From JASHPR01 sp963842355 (lineage in GTDB: Bacteria; Actinomycetota; Actinomycetes; Streptosporangiales; Streptosporangiaceae): a stretch of 64,000 nt of DNA. The DNA lies in NCBI GenBank assembly GCA_963842355.1, contig CAWJGC010000007.1, positions 682,001 through 746,000 on the forward strand. The letters are read 5' to 3'. Positions 34,475 to 44,709 of the stretch are shown here, piece after piece (within the stretch, counting starts at the first letter, position 1; each line of letters begins with the position of its first letter). Under the pieces are notes generated by a model, which saw only the letters and a list, made by a program, of their open reading frames with translations, was not told the DNA's origin and did no database searches. A program made the translations under genes and the position numbers.

Positions 34475-36049
34475 TCACGGCGCCTGGTATGCGCCAATGC
34501 ACAGCGGCAGCCTTAGGATATTGCCATAATAGTCCTGCGTGCCAGGACTGCGCGAAAGGACGCTCTGTATATCCTGCCCCCTTCCTATCAGCGGGCTGCC
34601 GCTGTTCAGCTGATAACTGGTAAATCTCCTGATGCCGCTGGCATGAGTGACACCGGGAGCAGTGCCGGCGGATGCGAAGGAGGGATCGGCCTGCAGGCCG
34701 GTGCTGACACCGTTTACGGTCTCCTCGTTGGTAACGGCACGCCAGGTTGATACGCTCGTATAAGTGTGGCTTCCCCAGTAGATCTGCCACGTGCCGCCGG
34801 CGCACCAGTAGCAGTTGCCAGCGAACCATATATCGGATATCGCAAGAGGCGCCGTGGAGCAGACGACCGCACCCGTTCCTGCCGTGTACAGGATATTGTT
34901 GAAAAAGTATACATCTGAGAGAGTAGGAGTCCCGATATTCAGCGGAGACGTATGAATGCTGCCTGTGTCCTTGGATATGAATGTGTTGCCGTAAACGAAC
35001 AGGGACCTGACACTTCCGAGTATTGAGATGTCCCCGGTTCCGGAATTGTTAAGGCCGTTGCCCTGGCAGATGTTATATCTAATTGTATTGGCGCCTTCCG
35101 ATCCCCAGTAGCCGTCGCTGCCGCCATATGCCAGGATGCCTGCGCCCGCGTTGCCATATGAGAGGCAGTACTCGATTACGCAGTTGGTGCAATCGATATC
35201 TATATCTATACCGTCGCCGTCGGCATAGCCGCTGCCGCCGTTGGAGTTATTGCATGCTAGGCATGAGGCAATAGAAACGCTGTCGCATGCGTATATCATG
35301 ATTCCGACGGGACCGTTTCCGGAATCCCCGTTGGCCGCGCCATTACTGCTGGCCGTGCAGCCTGACAGAGTACCAGACTGCACTCCTCCAAGCACGAAGC
35401 CGAATCCCGTGGCCGCGGTGATAAGTGAAGATATGCCGGCGTTGTTGTTTGAGATGCAGTTGTTGATCTTTACGTTGCTGTGATTGTACTTCGGGTTAGC
35501 TGGGTTGAATGTTGCCCCGTAAATGAGAATGCCTGTGTTGGCGTTTCCGTTGGTGGTGTTGCCGTTAAGCGTAATGCCGTTATATCCGGCTGCCGCCACA
35601 TTCGTGCCGATGTTGATCCCGAATTTCCAGCCCGTGACCACGCAGTTCATCACTGATATCGCGGGTAGCCGTCTGGTGCCGGACGCATAGAACTGGATGC
35701 CACTATAATTGGTGCTTCCAGCTCTTCCGGTGACATTCAGGTTCTTAATGACGTAACCACCACCGGTGACATAGATAGCGTCATCGGTGCCGTTTGACAG
35801 CGTCGCGTTGCCAGACCCGTACGAGCCGACCGTAATGGGACTCGATGCGGTACCAGCAGCAGCCAGGACCAGCTTCGCGTCACTGAACGTGTCGCCGCCG
35901 TTGAACAGCACGGTGTCCCCCGCGACCAGCGACGTTGCCGTCACCTTGGCGATTGTCTTCCAGGAGCTGCTGGGCGACGTTCCCTTCGCGGAGTCGGACC
36001 CAGACGCGGACACGTAATAGGTGGTCGGCTCGGCCTGAGATGTGGACAC
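34475..36049 (-). CDS. Right-handed parallel beta-helix protein
   Basis: A 524-aa protein starting at GTG 36049 behind GGGAG. The opening TTYYVSASGSDSAKGTSPSSSW is the standard start of right-handed beta-helix polysaccharide-active proteins. The body is rich in Asn/Gly/Ser turns (NCVVTGWKFGINIGTNV, DGDGIDIDIDCTNCVIEYC) and the end has SPLIGRGQD. No signal peptide is visible, unlike its relative at 39232. Codon use is clearly less GC-rich than its neighbours (many AAT, TAT, ATA), suggesting horizontal transfer. Such folds occur in lyases, epimerases and hydrolases; the activity is unknown. Confidence 0.8.
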   Translation of the reverse strand: MSTSQAEPTTYYVSASGSDSAKGTSPSSSWKTIAKVTATSLVAGDTVLFNGGDTFSDAKLVLAAAGTASSPITVGSYGSGNATLSNGTDDAIYVTGGGYVIKNLNVTGRAGSTNYSGIQFYASGTRRLPAISVMNCVVTGWKFGINIGTNVAAAGYNGITLNGNTTNGNANTGILIYGATFNPANPKYNHSNVKINNCISNNNAGISSLITAATGFGFVLGGVQSGTLSGCTASSNGAANGDSGNGPVGIMIYACDSVSIASCLACNNSNGGSGYADGDGIDIDIDCTNCVIEYCLSYGNAGAGILAYGGSDGYWGSEGANTIRYNICQGNGLNNSGTGDISILGSVRSLFVYGNTFISKDTGSIHTSPLNIGTPTLSDVYFFNNILYTAGTGAVVCSTAPLAISDIWFAGNCYWCAGGTWQIYWGSHTYTSVSTWRAVTNEETVNGVSTGLQADPSFASAGTAPGVTHASGIRRFTSYQLNSGSPLIGRGQDIQSVLSRSPGTQDYYGNILRLPLCIGAYQAP

Positions 36050-36455
36050 TGAAGCTCCCGGTCATATGCATCTATCGTTTATTCAAGTTTGTCATAAATA
36101 AACGAAGCCCGAGTGGTCAGGGCTGTCTGCTGCGCACCCTTCAGCGTGTCGACGCAGCTCTTACGATAGCGGCATGAGCAATGCTGCATCAATGAGATGA
36201 GCCATTCGCTGTTTCGGCGGTTATTACCGCTTGGCGGGGCATATGTTCCGGGCGGCGCGACCAGTCGCGCGCGGTCGCGCAGTCGTCCCGGGCATGTCTA
36301 ACGATGTTTAATGGCGGGTTACCAGGGGACGGGGCATCCAGTCGGCCACGCCGCCGGGGGCGGCGTCCCGGCGGGCGGCCGCGCGTTCCACCGCCCCTTA
36401 TGCCCTTTCACCTTTTTCGTCCGCGTTCGCGGCCGGCGGTGCTGCGTCCAGGCGG
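36050..36455. other. Intergenic, locally AT-rich
   Basis: 36060-36110 is unusually AT-rich (GTTTATTCAAG...CATAAATAAACG) and may hold the promoter of the beta-helix gene. No gene is seen. Confidence 0.3.
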
Positions 36456-36505
36456 GATGAATGTGAGCCTGGTGTACTCCCGAGTACACCATTTCCACAT
36501 TCATA
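36456..36505. repeat. Hairpin repeat copy B (21-6-21), intact
   Basis: Left arm 36457-36477 (ATGAATGTG...GGTGTAC), loop TCCCGA 36478-36483, right arm 36484-36504 (GTACACC...CACATTCAT). All but about four central positions of the arms pair. Confidence 0.8.
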
Positions 36506-36527
36506 GCCGACTTCGTCGGTTACGGCG

Positions 36528-36770
36528 GTCGGCCAGGCCACCGGGTACGCCGGCAGGCCAGGCCACCGGGTACGCCTGGCCAGGCCACCGGGTACGCCCG
36601 GCCAGGCCACCGGGTACGCCGGCCGGCCAGGCCACCGGGTACGCCGGCCGGCCAGGCCACGGGTACGCCGGCCGGCCAGGCCACCGGGTACGCCGGCCGG
36701 CCAGGCCACGGGTACGCCGGCCGGCCAGGCCACGGGTACGCAGCGGCCAGGCCACCGGGTACGGCGGCCG
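36528..36770. repeat. Tandem array, about ten 20-25-bp units
   Basis: Units of GGCCAGGCCACCGGGTACGC with variable CGGCC joints repeat about ten times, starting some 25 bases after hairpin copy B. Both strands are open through it, but no gene is convincing. Confidence 0.85.
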
Positions 36771-36799
36771 GCGCTCCAGCGCCCGGGCTGCTGTAACTC

Positions 36800-37406
36800 C
36801 TGACCGTTAAGAATGTTTAGCGGCCTGGGCAATCCGGCCCGTTGAGCCGTGCGCGTTCATGTGATCACTTAAAGTAGTCAGTCACATGGGGGAGGCGGGC
36901 GCCAGTGTCGGGGTGCCCGCTTCCGCGTCGTTTCGCTGCTGGGGGTTGTCCGGGTGGCTTCGTTGGGGCAGAGCACTGTCGCCGCGGGCTCTGGCGGTGA
37001 CCGGGGTGCTGGCGGGCCCTTCAGCACCGCGCAGGCCGCAGGCCTGGCCGCGCCGCTCGCCGTGTGCCAGGACGCGGGGCAGGTCGGCCAGGCCAGCGCG
37101 GCCAGGGAGGCGCTGGCGGATACCCTCAGCCGCGCGTGGCAGGCCGCGGGAGCGCGGTGTCCGCGACGGGCGCGATGACCGGGGGCCTGGTGGATGACGG
37201 GCCCCTGGCTCATCAGCCTGCGCCTGGTGACCGTCGCGCCGTAGCCCCCGCGGAAACGCGGCCTGGCGCTGTCGCGGGCCTGCGGCGGGGATGCGGGCGG
37301 CGCTGCCTCCCGGCACGAGTGTCAGGCCGCGGGGCGGCACCGCTGGGTGACCCAGAGGGCGCCTCGGTCGCCCGCCCGCCCGCATCACAGGCGCGGTGGT
37401 AACCGG
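36800..37406. other. Intergenic, no supported gene
   Basis: Several short frames exist on both strands; none shows recognisable domains. AREALADTLSRAWQAAG at about 37,100 is Ala-rich only. Confidence 0.4.
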
Positions 37407-39182
37407 ATGGCTCGTCCCGGAGGGCCCGGCGCGAGCGGGCGCATCGGCATGTCACCGGCGATGAGCCGGAGACAGCAGGCGCAGTACGCCGTGCTGGCGG
37501 TAATGTGGCTGCTGCTGAGCGGCTATTTCTGGGCATGGTGGCTGGTGCCTGGCCACGCCGGGAATCCGGTGCTGTTCGTCGTCGTCTCGGCCGGGCTGTT
37601 CTACAGCATCACACTGCTGCGCTCGTTCTACCTGTTCTATCTTGGCCAGATGCGCCGTCCGGTGCCCGTGGACGTGCGCGATGCCGAGAGGGCCGGGGCA
37701 GTAGGCCGGGTCGCGGTGATCAGCCTGACCGTCCCCGGATCAGAGTCCCTGGCCATTGTCCGGCGGCAGCTCGCGGCGATGACGGCGATCCGCTATCCAC
37801 ACGACAGCTGGATCCTGGTCGACAAGGAGCACTCGCCCGCGATCGCGCGGCTGGCACGGCAGATGGGCGTTTCTTATTTCTGCCGGCATGACGCATCGGC
37901 CTGGGGTGCGGATCGGATCGCCAGGTGGAACGCGCCGGGGCCGCCATTCCAGGCCAAGACCAAGGCGGGCAACGTGAACAGCTGGCTGGATCATTACGGG
38001 GACCGTTACACGCATTTCACCCAGCTGGACATCGATCACCGCCCGGTACCGTCCTACCTGGATCGTGTCCTCGGGTACTTCCTGGACGCGAAGGTGGCGT
38101 GGGTTCAGGCACCCAGCGTGTACGGGAATCACGAGCACTGGACGGCGCGCGGCTCGTCGGAGCAGGAGGTCGTGCTCCAGGGGCCGCTGCAGATGGGCTT
38201 CTTCGGCTTCTGCCGCACGCCTTTCATTATCGGAAGCCACTGTACGTATGACATGAAAGCCATACGGAACATCGGCGGCTTCCAGCCGACTCGTGCCGAG
38301 GATCATCTTGACACCGTGTGCCTGGCTGCCGACGGCCGCGAAGGCGTTTACGTGCCAGAGATTATCGCGGTCGGCGACGGGCCCGAGACCTTCGGTACCT
38401 ACCTTGACCAGCAGTTCGCCTGGGCTTTCTCGATGATTCAGATCTTGTTCACGTATACCCCCAGGCTTGTCCGTCAGTACACGCCCAGGCAGGCTCTGCA
38501 GTTTCTCTTCGTTCAGACCTGGTACATGTTCTGGTCACTTTCCATAATGGCCCTCTTCGCATCCCCGCTGGCGTCGCTGGCTTTCGACACCCCGATCTCC
38601 CGGGTAAGCCTGTGGGGCTTTCTGGCCCACATCCTCCCGGCCGGGCTGGTCGCGACAGCCATCTGGTGGTGGAGCCGGTCATGGCATCAGCCGAGCAGGG
38701 TCTCTCTGTCCTGGCGGGGGGTCGTGCTGCACGTAGCCCGCTGGGTCATCGTCCTGAGCGCCCTGGTGCAGGTCATGCTCCGGGTGCGGAAACCGTACAT
38801 GATCACGGTGAAGGGCCTGGGAACCAACGCCCGCCAGCGCTTCAGGCTGACGCTGCTCGCCCCGTACGCGGGACTGTTCGGCGCAGCCCTCGCCGCGTGC
38901 TGGTTCTACATGATCAGGTACTCCCACGGCAGCTGCCAGGGCTATCTCTTCTTCGGGCTGGACGATGCAGCGCTGTTCTGGCTCCTGATCGTGATCGTGC
39001 TGGCGCAGGACGCGCGCGCCCTCGCGCAGGCCGACGTGCCTTTCGCCCGAGTCATCCGGCAGCGCCTGGCGCCGCTCCTGCTGACCGCGTCGGCGACGGC
39101 GCTGCTGGCGGCGACAGCCGTCGCCGCCAGCAGCCGCATAGCGCAGGCGCTGCTCGGAGGATCCGCATGGCCGTTCTCGTGA
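37407..39182 (+). CDS. Processive GT2 (cellulose synthase-like) glycosyltransferase
   Basis: A roughly 590-aa membrane enzyme. Two N-terminal helices (AVLAVMWLLLSGYFWAWWLV and a second) precede a GT-A domain. The catalytic marks are KTKAGNVNSWLDHYG, FTQLDIDHRPVPSYL (DxD) and PTRAEDHLDTVCLAAD (base Asp). A weak Q..xW motif is in YLDQQFAWAFSM. At least six helices follow. It resembles cellulose, hyaluronan and Alg8-type synthases. The start may be 37407 or 37449. It is 50 bases upstream of a beta-helix lipoprotein, suggesting an exopolysaccharide pair of synthase and polymer-modifying protein. Confidence 0.85.
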   Translation: MARPGGPGASGRIGMSPAMSRRQQAQYAVLAVMWLLLSGYFWAWWLVPGHAGNPVLFVVVSAGLFYSITLLRSFYLFYLGQMRRPVPVDVRDAERAGAVGRVAVISLTVPGSESLAIVRRQLAAMTAIRYPHDSWILVDKEHSPAIARLARQMGVSYFCRHDASAWGADRIARWNAPGPPFQAKTKAGNVNSWLDHYGDRYTHFTQLDIDHRPVPSYLDRVLGYFLDAKVAWVQAPSVYGNHEHWTARGSSEQEVVLQGPLQMGFFGFCRTPFIIGSHCTYDMKAIRNIGGFQPTRAEDHLDTVCLAADGREGVYVPEIIAVGDGPETFGTYLDQQFAWAFSMIQILFTYTPRLVRQYTPRQALQFLFVQTWYMFWSLSIMALFASPLASLAFDTPISRVSLWGFLAHILPAGLVATAIWWWSRSWHQPSRVSLSWRGVVLHVARWVIVLSALVQVMLRVRKPYMITVKGLGTNARQRFRLTLLAPYAGLFGAALAACWFYMIRYSHGSCQGYLFFGLDDAALFWLLIVIVLAQDARALAQADVPFARVIRQRLAPLLLTASATALLAATAVAASSRIAQALLGGSAWPFS

Positions 39183-39231
39183 CCGGCGGCGCAAAGGTCA
39201 GCGGCAGACAGACCTGTGCTGAGCTGTTGTC

Positions 39232-40873
39232 GTGAACGGCCGCCAAGGCCGCGCCGCCTGGCTGCTAGGGTCCCTGCTCGGGGCCGTGTCGCTGGCGTCC
39301 TGCGTCCGGGCCGCACCATCCGCCAGCCTGGTCACCTACTATCTCAGCCCGTCCGGCAACAACGGGGCAGCCGGAACCTCACCGTCGACTGCATGGCGGT
39401 CCCTGAGCAAGGCCAGTTCCGTGGCCATGCCGCCCGGCACGCGGCTGCTCCTGCAGGGCGGCCAGCGCTTCGCCGGGAACCTGACGCTCGACCAGCGGGA
39501 CGGGGGCGATGCCGCCAGGCCCGTCCTGGTCAGCTCGTACGGCACCGGCCGCGCCACCATCGCCGCGGCGAGCGGCTCGGGTATCGCCGTCTACGACACC
39601 GCAGGTGTAGACATCCGCGACCTGTACATCACCGGGCCGTCAACCACGCGGCAAGTCGGCGCCGGCATCAACGCGTACAGCAACGTGCCGGGGAACTGGA
39701 AGCTCGACCACATCACGATCGCTGGTGTCGACATCAGCGGCTTCGCGAACGGTATCGCGATCGGCGGCGGGAACGGCACCACGGGCTTCCGGGATGTCCA
39801 GATCAGCGACTCGGTGCTGCACGGAAATCTTGACGCGGGCCTGCTGACGTACGGGCCACCCTTCCTTCCGGCGGCGCGGAACTACGCCAACCAGGATGTG
39901 CAGGTCTCCCGCGTCACGGCCTACCAGAACCCTGGCAATCCGCGCCTCACGGCCTACAGCTCGGGAAACGGCATGGTCTTTGGAAGTGTCAAGAACGGGG
40001 CCATAGAATGGTCCGCAGCCTACGATAACGGTGGTGCGGGCGGCTCGCAGCCGGGCCCGGAGGGGATCTGGGCGTACAATTCGTCGAATGTGACAATAGC
40101 GCACAATTTATCTTACGATAACCGGACAGGCGACGGCGTGGACGGGAACGGTTTCGGGCTGGACCAGAATACGTCCGGCTCGTGCCTGGAGTACAACGTG
40201 TCTTACGGAAACGACGGCGCCGGATACCTGCTGTACTCGGTCGCCGACAATGGAGCTGCGACAGGAAACACGGTGCGGTTCAATCTCAGCAGCGGCAATG
40301 CTCAGGACCGTAATCACCATTTCGGCGGCGTCACCGTCAGCGGGTTTATGAGGAACACCGGGATATATCAGAACACCGTGGTAATGCAGGCGCAGCCTGG
40401 TAATTATTCCCCGGCTCTGGTGCTGGGTGGCGATGTTCATGGCATTACCGTGCGCAATAACATCTTCATGTCACCGGTCGGCCCTATAGTAGTCGCTCAC
40501 AGTACGCTCACGACATCAGCGGCCTTGTTGCAGGGCAACGACTATGCGGCAGCGGTGCCTGACTGGTCCGTCCTGTGGGGCCCGACTACCTACACCTCAT
40601 TGGCAACGTGGCGGTCGGCGACCGGCCAGGAAATCGTGGCGGGACGCCCAGCTGGCTTCACGGCCGATCCCAGACTGGCCGGACCCTTCCTTGGCCTGCG
40701 GTCCGGGGCCCCCGGCAGTGCCCGGCCTGGCCAGGGGCTTCGTCCTGCGCCCGGGCTCTCCGCTGATCGGCGCGGGACTCGACCTGTCGCGCCTCTTCGG
40801 TGGGCCTCCCGGGCTCCGCTATTTCTCCGGCGCCTTGATACCCGCACGGCACCCGGACATCGGAGCTCAGTAG
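39232..40873 (+). pseudogene. Parallel beta-helix lipoprotein, frameshift near the 3' end
   Basis: From GTG 39232 a lipoprotein signal (LLGSLLGAVSLASC, lipobox LASC) precedes TYYLSPSGNNGAAGTSPSTAW, the same opening as the protein at 36049. The beta-helix body includes IRDLYITGPSTTRQVGAGIN, DGNGFGLDQNTSGSCLEYN and VRNNIFMSPVGPI. Near 40,690-40,740 the frame changes; the other frame carries the expected end FVLRPGSPLIGAGLDLSRLF to 40873. Without the correction the protein runs into unrelated Arg/Pro-rich sequence. It is probably a surface polysaccharide-modifying enzyme working with the GT2. Confidence 0.75.
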
Positions 40874-41291
40874 CTTCGCGCCGGCGGCCGCCTGCCACAC
40901 CGGCACGCCCGCGGGGTCCTCACCATCGATCGCGATGACCGCCTCCGGGAGGCCCAGAAGCCGCCGGTGAGCGGCTGTGGTGGGTCAGCCAGCTCGGCGC
41001 CCTCGAAGCCCGGTTCGGCCTGCATCCTGAAGAGAACATAACGCCCGAGATGGTACGAGACCCGGCATCCTGACCGGCAGTCCCGGCAGTCCCGGCGGCA
41101 AGGTTCGCGCCGCACTGGTCGGCCATCTCGGCCCATGCCACCGGGTCGGAACTGGCAAGCCGAATGCTGCTGGTGGCAGTCTGAGACCGCCCCTGCGGGA
41201 GCACTCCCGATCCACCGGGGACCCTGGCGCCGCCCGTTCGGAAACCGATGACCTTTCTCCGATGTCGAGGGATTGCTGTCAGACTAGGCTG
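40874..41291. other. Intergenic, no supported gene
   Basis: The 418 bases before the LAL gene show no convincing frame, hairpin or promoter; short frames on the minus strand have no recognisable domain. Confidence 0.4.
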
Positions 41292-44096
41292 ATGGCGCAG
41301 GTATTGTGCCCGGTCGTGATCGGCAGGGACGCCGCGCTGGAGGCGGTCGACGCGGCGCTGACGGCCGCTATGGCCGGGCACGGCGGGTGTGTAGTGATCA
41401 CCGGGGAGCCGGGGATCGGCAAGTCGCGGCTGGCCCTGGAGACGGCCAGCCGGGCGGCCAGCCGCGGCATCCGGGTCGTTACCAGCCGGGCGGTGCCGCA
41501 GTCAGCGACCGCTGCTTACCGGCCGCTAACGGACGCGCTTGTGCAGCTCCTCCGGGACCGGGCCGTTCCCGATGACGCGACGATGGAGCCGTGGCTGCCC
41601 GCGCTGAGCGCGCTGCTGCCGGGGATGGCTGGCCGCGCTCCGGCGAGTGGAGAGGTCTCACCTGGAATCCGCGGTGAGGCGCTGATCCAGCTTCTTCGGC
41701 GCCTCGCGCCGCAGGGCCTGGTCATAGTGCTGGAGGACCTGCACTGGGCGGACCCGGACACCGTGGCCCTGATGGAGTACCTTGGCGAGCACCTTGATGG
41801 CGAGTCGCTGCTGTGCGTACTTACCCTGCGCGCCAACCGGCCGTCGGCCGCACTGGAAGTGGTCCGCCGACAGCGGGGCCGGCCCGGCGTACTTCACCTC
41901 GGTCTTGACCGGCTCAGCGATGAGGACATGGCGCGCATGGTCCATGCCTGCATCCCGGGAGCAGAGGCGGGACTCCTGCGCCGGGTGCAGGCCTCCGCCG
42001 AAGGAGTACCGCTGCTGGTGGAAGATCTGCTGGCGTCGCCCGGGCTGCCGGAGTCGTTCACCGAGACTGTCCGCGAGCGCCTGGCCAGGTTCAGCGCACC
42101 GCAGCGATCGGTGATCGAGGCCGCTGCCATCCTCGGCCGCCACTTCGACTGGGAACTGCTCCCGGCCGTGAGCGGCCAGACTGCGGCGCTGGTGGCGGAG
42201 ACGCTCGGGCTCGCTGTCGAGCAACTGCTGGTGAGCGCCGACGGCACGGCCTTCCGCTTTCGGCACGCACTGACCCGCGAAGCGGTGCTCGATACCATGC
42301 TGCCACCCCGCCAGCGGGCCCTGGCCTCGGCGGCGCTCGCCGTTCTGGACGCCGCACACCCGCGCCTGGAAGGCGGCCTGCGCGAGCTGGCCGCCGAGCT
42401 GGCGAACCGCGCCGGGGACCGCCGCCGGGCCGGAACGCTGCTGAGCGAGTCCGGCGGCCAGGCGCTGGCCTGGGGGGCGCTGGCCACTGCGATCGGTACC
42501 CTACGGCGTGCCGCTGACCTCCTCGAAGGCACTCCCGAGCGGGAACAGGCGGAACTTCTGCTGGTCGAAGCGCTGGCGCTGGCTGGGCGGGTTGAGGAGG
42601 CAGCGGCGGCCGGCGGCCATCTCATCACCCGGCTCGGGACCGAGGCGGCGGAACTCCGGACGGAGGTTCACCTTCGCCTCAGCCAGGCGGCGGCGGGCGC
42701 CTCGCGGTGGGAGATGGCCCGTCACCATCTCGGCGCCGCCCGGCACCTGGCCGGAACCGCCCCGCCGGCTGGCGTGCGCGCTCGCATGGGCGTCATCGAT
42801 GCCGAAGTGGCCTTCGCCGCCGATGACCTCGATGAGGCCCGGCTTTTCGCCGAGGACGTCCTCGCCGCCGAGGGCAGTGCTCCGGATGTCCGCTGTCATG
42901 CGCTGGAGCTCATCGGCCGGAGCCACCGGCTGCGTGATCTCGGCGCCGCCCGCGCGGCGTTCGAGAGCGCGCTGGTCACCGCGGAGGCAGTCGGCCTGCC
43001 GTTGTGGCGGCTGCGCGCCCTGCACGAGCTGGGCACGATCGACCTACTTGATCATGCCGGAGTAGAGCGGTTGTCCGAGGCGCGGCTCGCTGCCGAGCAG
43101 ATGGGTGCGCTGAGTACCGTGGCGATTCTGGATCTCCAGCTCGCCGCGGGCTTCACCTGCCGCTGGGAACTGGACACGTGTGATGCCCACGCGCAGGCCG
43201 CCGTCGGCCTCGCCGAGCGCCTTGGCCTGGACCAGGTCCGGGCCAAGGCGCTGGCGGTACTCACAGGCAGCGCCAGCATGCGCGCCGACGCCGGGCAGAC
43301 AGAGCGCTACGCCGCCCGCGCCATCGCGGCCGCTCCGGACGACCAGATGGTCGAGGGCATCTGCTGGGCCAGCCGGGGAGCAGTGCTTCTGCTCGGTGGC
43401 GAGGCCGCGGCGGCCGTGGAACCCTACGTCCGGGGGATGGCGATCCTGGCTCGCCTTCCGCATGCCGAACCCGCGGGGCTTCGGGCGCTATGGCCGCTGC
43501 TCCTGGCCTCACTTGGTGATCACCGGGCGGCACGGGCGATCGAGGAGGCCCGCCGGCTGGGCGTTGGCGCCATCCGCCACAACCGGAGCCTTATCGGCTA
43601 TGCCGAGGCGGTTCTGGCCGGGCGAGCCGGGCAGCGGCAGCGGGCCAACGAACTGGCGGCAGGCTGCGACGTTGGCTTCACGAACTGCGAGGCCTGGGGT
43701 GAGCTGGCGAGGTTCTGCGCCGCCCCCGCTGCTCTCGCCGACGGATGGGGCGACCCGCTCCGCTGGCTGGCCGAGGCCGAGGCAGGATTTGATGGCCGGG
43801 ACCTGCCCCGCCTGGCCGAGCGCTGCCGTGAACTGCTGAAGGAGTCGCAGCCCAATCCCTGGGTGGCGGCGGGAATCACCGCCAGGGAGGCGGACGTGCT
43901 GCGCCTCGTCGCCGGCGGGCTGGCTAACAAGCAGATCGCAGCGCGGCTGCAACTGTCGCCACGGACCGTGGAGAAGCACGTCGAGAGCCTGCTGCGCAAG
44001 ACCGGCGCTCGCTCCCGAACCGGCCTGGTGGCGGCCGCATCACAGGCCGCAGCCGGCGACTCTCAGCGGGCGTTTCCTCCCGCGGCCACTACGTAG
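41292..44096 (+). CDS. LAL-type LuxR-family ATP-binding regulator
   Basis: A roughly 934-aa STAND regulator of full family length. Walker A is VVITGEPGIGKSRLALE and Walker B is LVIVLEDLHWADPD. The middle is TPR-like and Ala/Leu-rich. The C-terminal HTH is ITAREADVLRLVAGGLANKQ, LSPRTVEKHVESLLRKTGAR. ATG 41292 is preferred because the protein then begins MAQVLCPVVIGRDAAL, the usual family start; 41262 would add ten residues. The cupin and NTF2-fold genes downstream are co-directional and could be its targets. Confidence 0.92.
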   Translation: MAQVLCPVVIGRDAALEAVDAALTAAMAGHGGCVVITGEPGIGKSRLALETASRAASRGIRVVTSRAVPQSATAAYRPLTDALVQLLRDRAVPDDATMEPWLPALSALLPGMAGRAPASGEVSPGIRGEALIQLLRRLAPQGLVIVLEDLHWADPDTVALMEYLGEHLDGESLLCVLTLRANRPSAALEVVRRQRGRPGVLHLGLDRLSDEDMARMVHACIPGAEAGLLRRVQASAEGVPLLVEDLLASPGLPESFTETVRERLARFSAPQRSVIEAAAILGRHFDWELLPAVSGQTAALVAETLGLAVEQLLVSADGTAFRFRHALTREAVLDTMLPPRQRALASAALAVLDAAHPRLEGGLRELAAELANRAGDRRRAGTLLSESGGQALAWGALATAIGTLRRAADLLEGTPEREQAELLLVEALALAGRVEEAAAAGGHLITRLGTEAAELRTEVHLRLSQAAAGASRWEMARHHLGAARHLAGTAPPAGVRARMGVIDAEVAFAADDLDEARLFAEDVLAAEGSAPDVRCHALELIGRSHRLRDLGAARAAFESALVTAEAVGLPLWRLRALHELGTIDLLDHAGVERLSEARLAAEQMGALSTVAILDLQLAAGFTCRWELDTCDAHAQAAVGLAERLGLDQVRAKALAVLTGSASMRADAGQTERYAARAIAAAPDDQMVEGICWASRGAVLLLGGEAAAAVEPYVRGMAILARLPHAEPAGLRALWPLLLASLGDHRAARAIEEARRLGVGAIRHNRSLIGYAEAVLAGRAGQRQRANELAAGCDVGFTNCEAWGELARFCAAPAALADGWGDPLRWLAEAEAGFDGRDLPRLAERCRELLKESQPNPWVAAGITAREADVLRLVAGGLANKQIAARLQLSPRTVEKHVESLLRKTGARSRTGLVAAASQAAAGDSQRAFPPAATT

Positions 44097-44190
44097 TCGC
44101 GGCTGGCATCTACGTGTTGTTCCCGATGTGACGGCAGGCGTCCGGCTTGCATGCTGGCCGGGCAAGCCAGGCCAAGGGAGGCAACACCGG

Positions 44191-44709
44191 ATGTTCGAAG
44201 CTACGAAACTAATCGTGGCAGTCAAGAACATCGAGACGCCCGATGAGCGGCACGCGTTCGAACACGCCTCGCTCAACGTGGTCAACCTGCCCGGCGTCAC
44301 GATCGCCCGCACTGTGTATCAGCCCGGTTGGAAGTGGTCGACCGACGTCAAGCCGGTCGTTGGCACGGAAGCTTGCCAGGCGGCCCACACCGGCTACATC
44401 ATCTCCGGCCGGCTCCACGGCCGCATGGACGACGGCCGCGAATACGACTTCGGCCCGGGTGACGCTCACGTGGTGTCGGCCGGTCACGACGCCTGGGTGG
44501 AGGGGGACGAGCCGTGCGTCGCGCTTGACCTCGCTTTTACCGGACGTGCTCTAGCCGGGCACGTCGGCCGCTGCCCCTGCGGGGTTGAGTTCCGGGTCGC
44601 TAGCGACGACCAGCTCGGCCAGCTTGTCGCCGCCATCCGCGAGCACGCGCGCAGCTCCCACGGGCACGAGCTCACCGCCCAGCAGGTGCTTGCGGAGGTG
44701 ATGGCATGA
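44191..44709 (+). CDS. Cupin protein with C-terminal DUF1059-like domain
   Basis: A 172-aa protein from MFEATKL behind GGGAGG. Residues 30-120 are a single cupin barrel (GWKWSTDVKPVVG, HTGYIISGRLHGRMDDG, GREYDFGPGDAHVVSAGHDA). The last 50 residues (RCPCGVEFRVASDDQLGQLV, AIREHARSSHGHELT) resemble the small DUF1059 domain with paired cysteines. The fusion is unusual; both parts may bind metal. Its stop overlaps the next start (ATGA), so the two proteins are coupled. Substrate unknown. Confidence 0.8.
   Translation: MFEATKLIVAVKNIETPDERHAFEHASLNVVNLPGVTIARTVYQPGWKWSTDVKPVVGTEACQAAHTGYIISGRLHGRMDDGREYDFGPGDAHVVSAGHDAWVEGDEPCVALDLAFTGRALAGHVGRCPCGVEFRVASDDQLGQLVAAIREHARSSHGHELTAQQVLAEVMA

Noticed and set aside
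36528..36770. Possible CRISPR array
   Set aside because: Units abut with no unique spacers of uniform length, and no cas genes are present.
36304..36810. Plus-strand frame through the tandem array
   Set aside because: It is only the translation of the repeat; the opposite strand is equally open and there is no conserved domain or good start.
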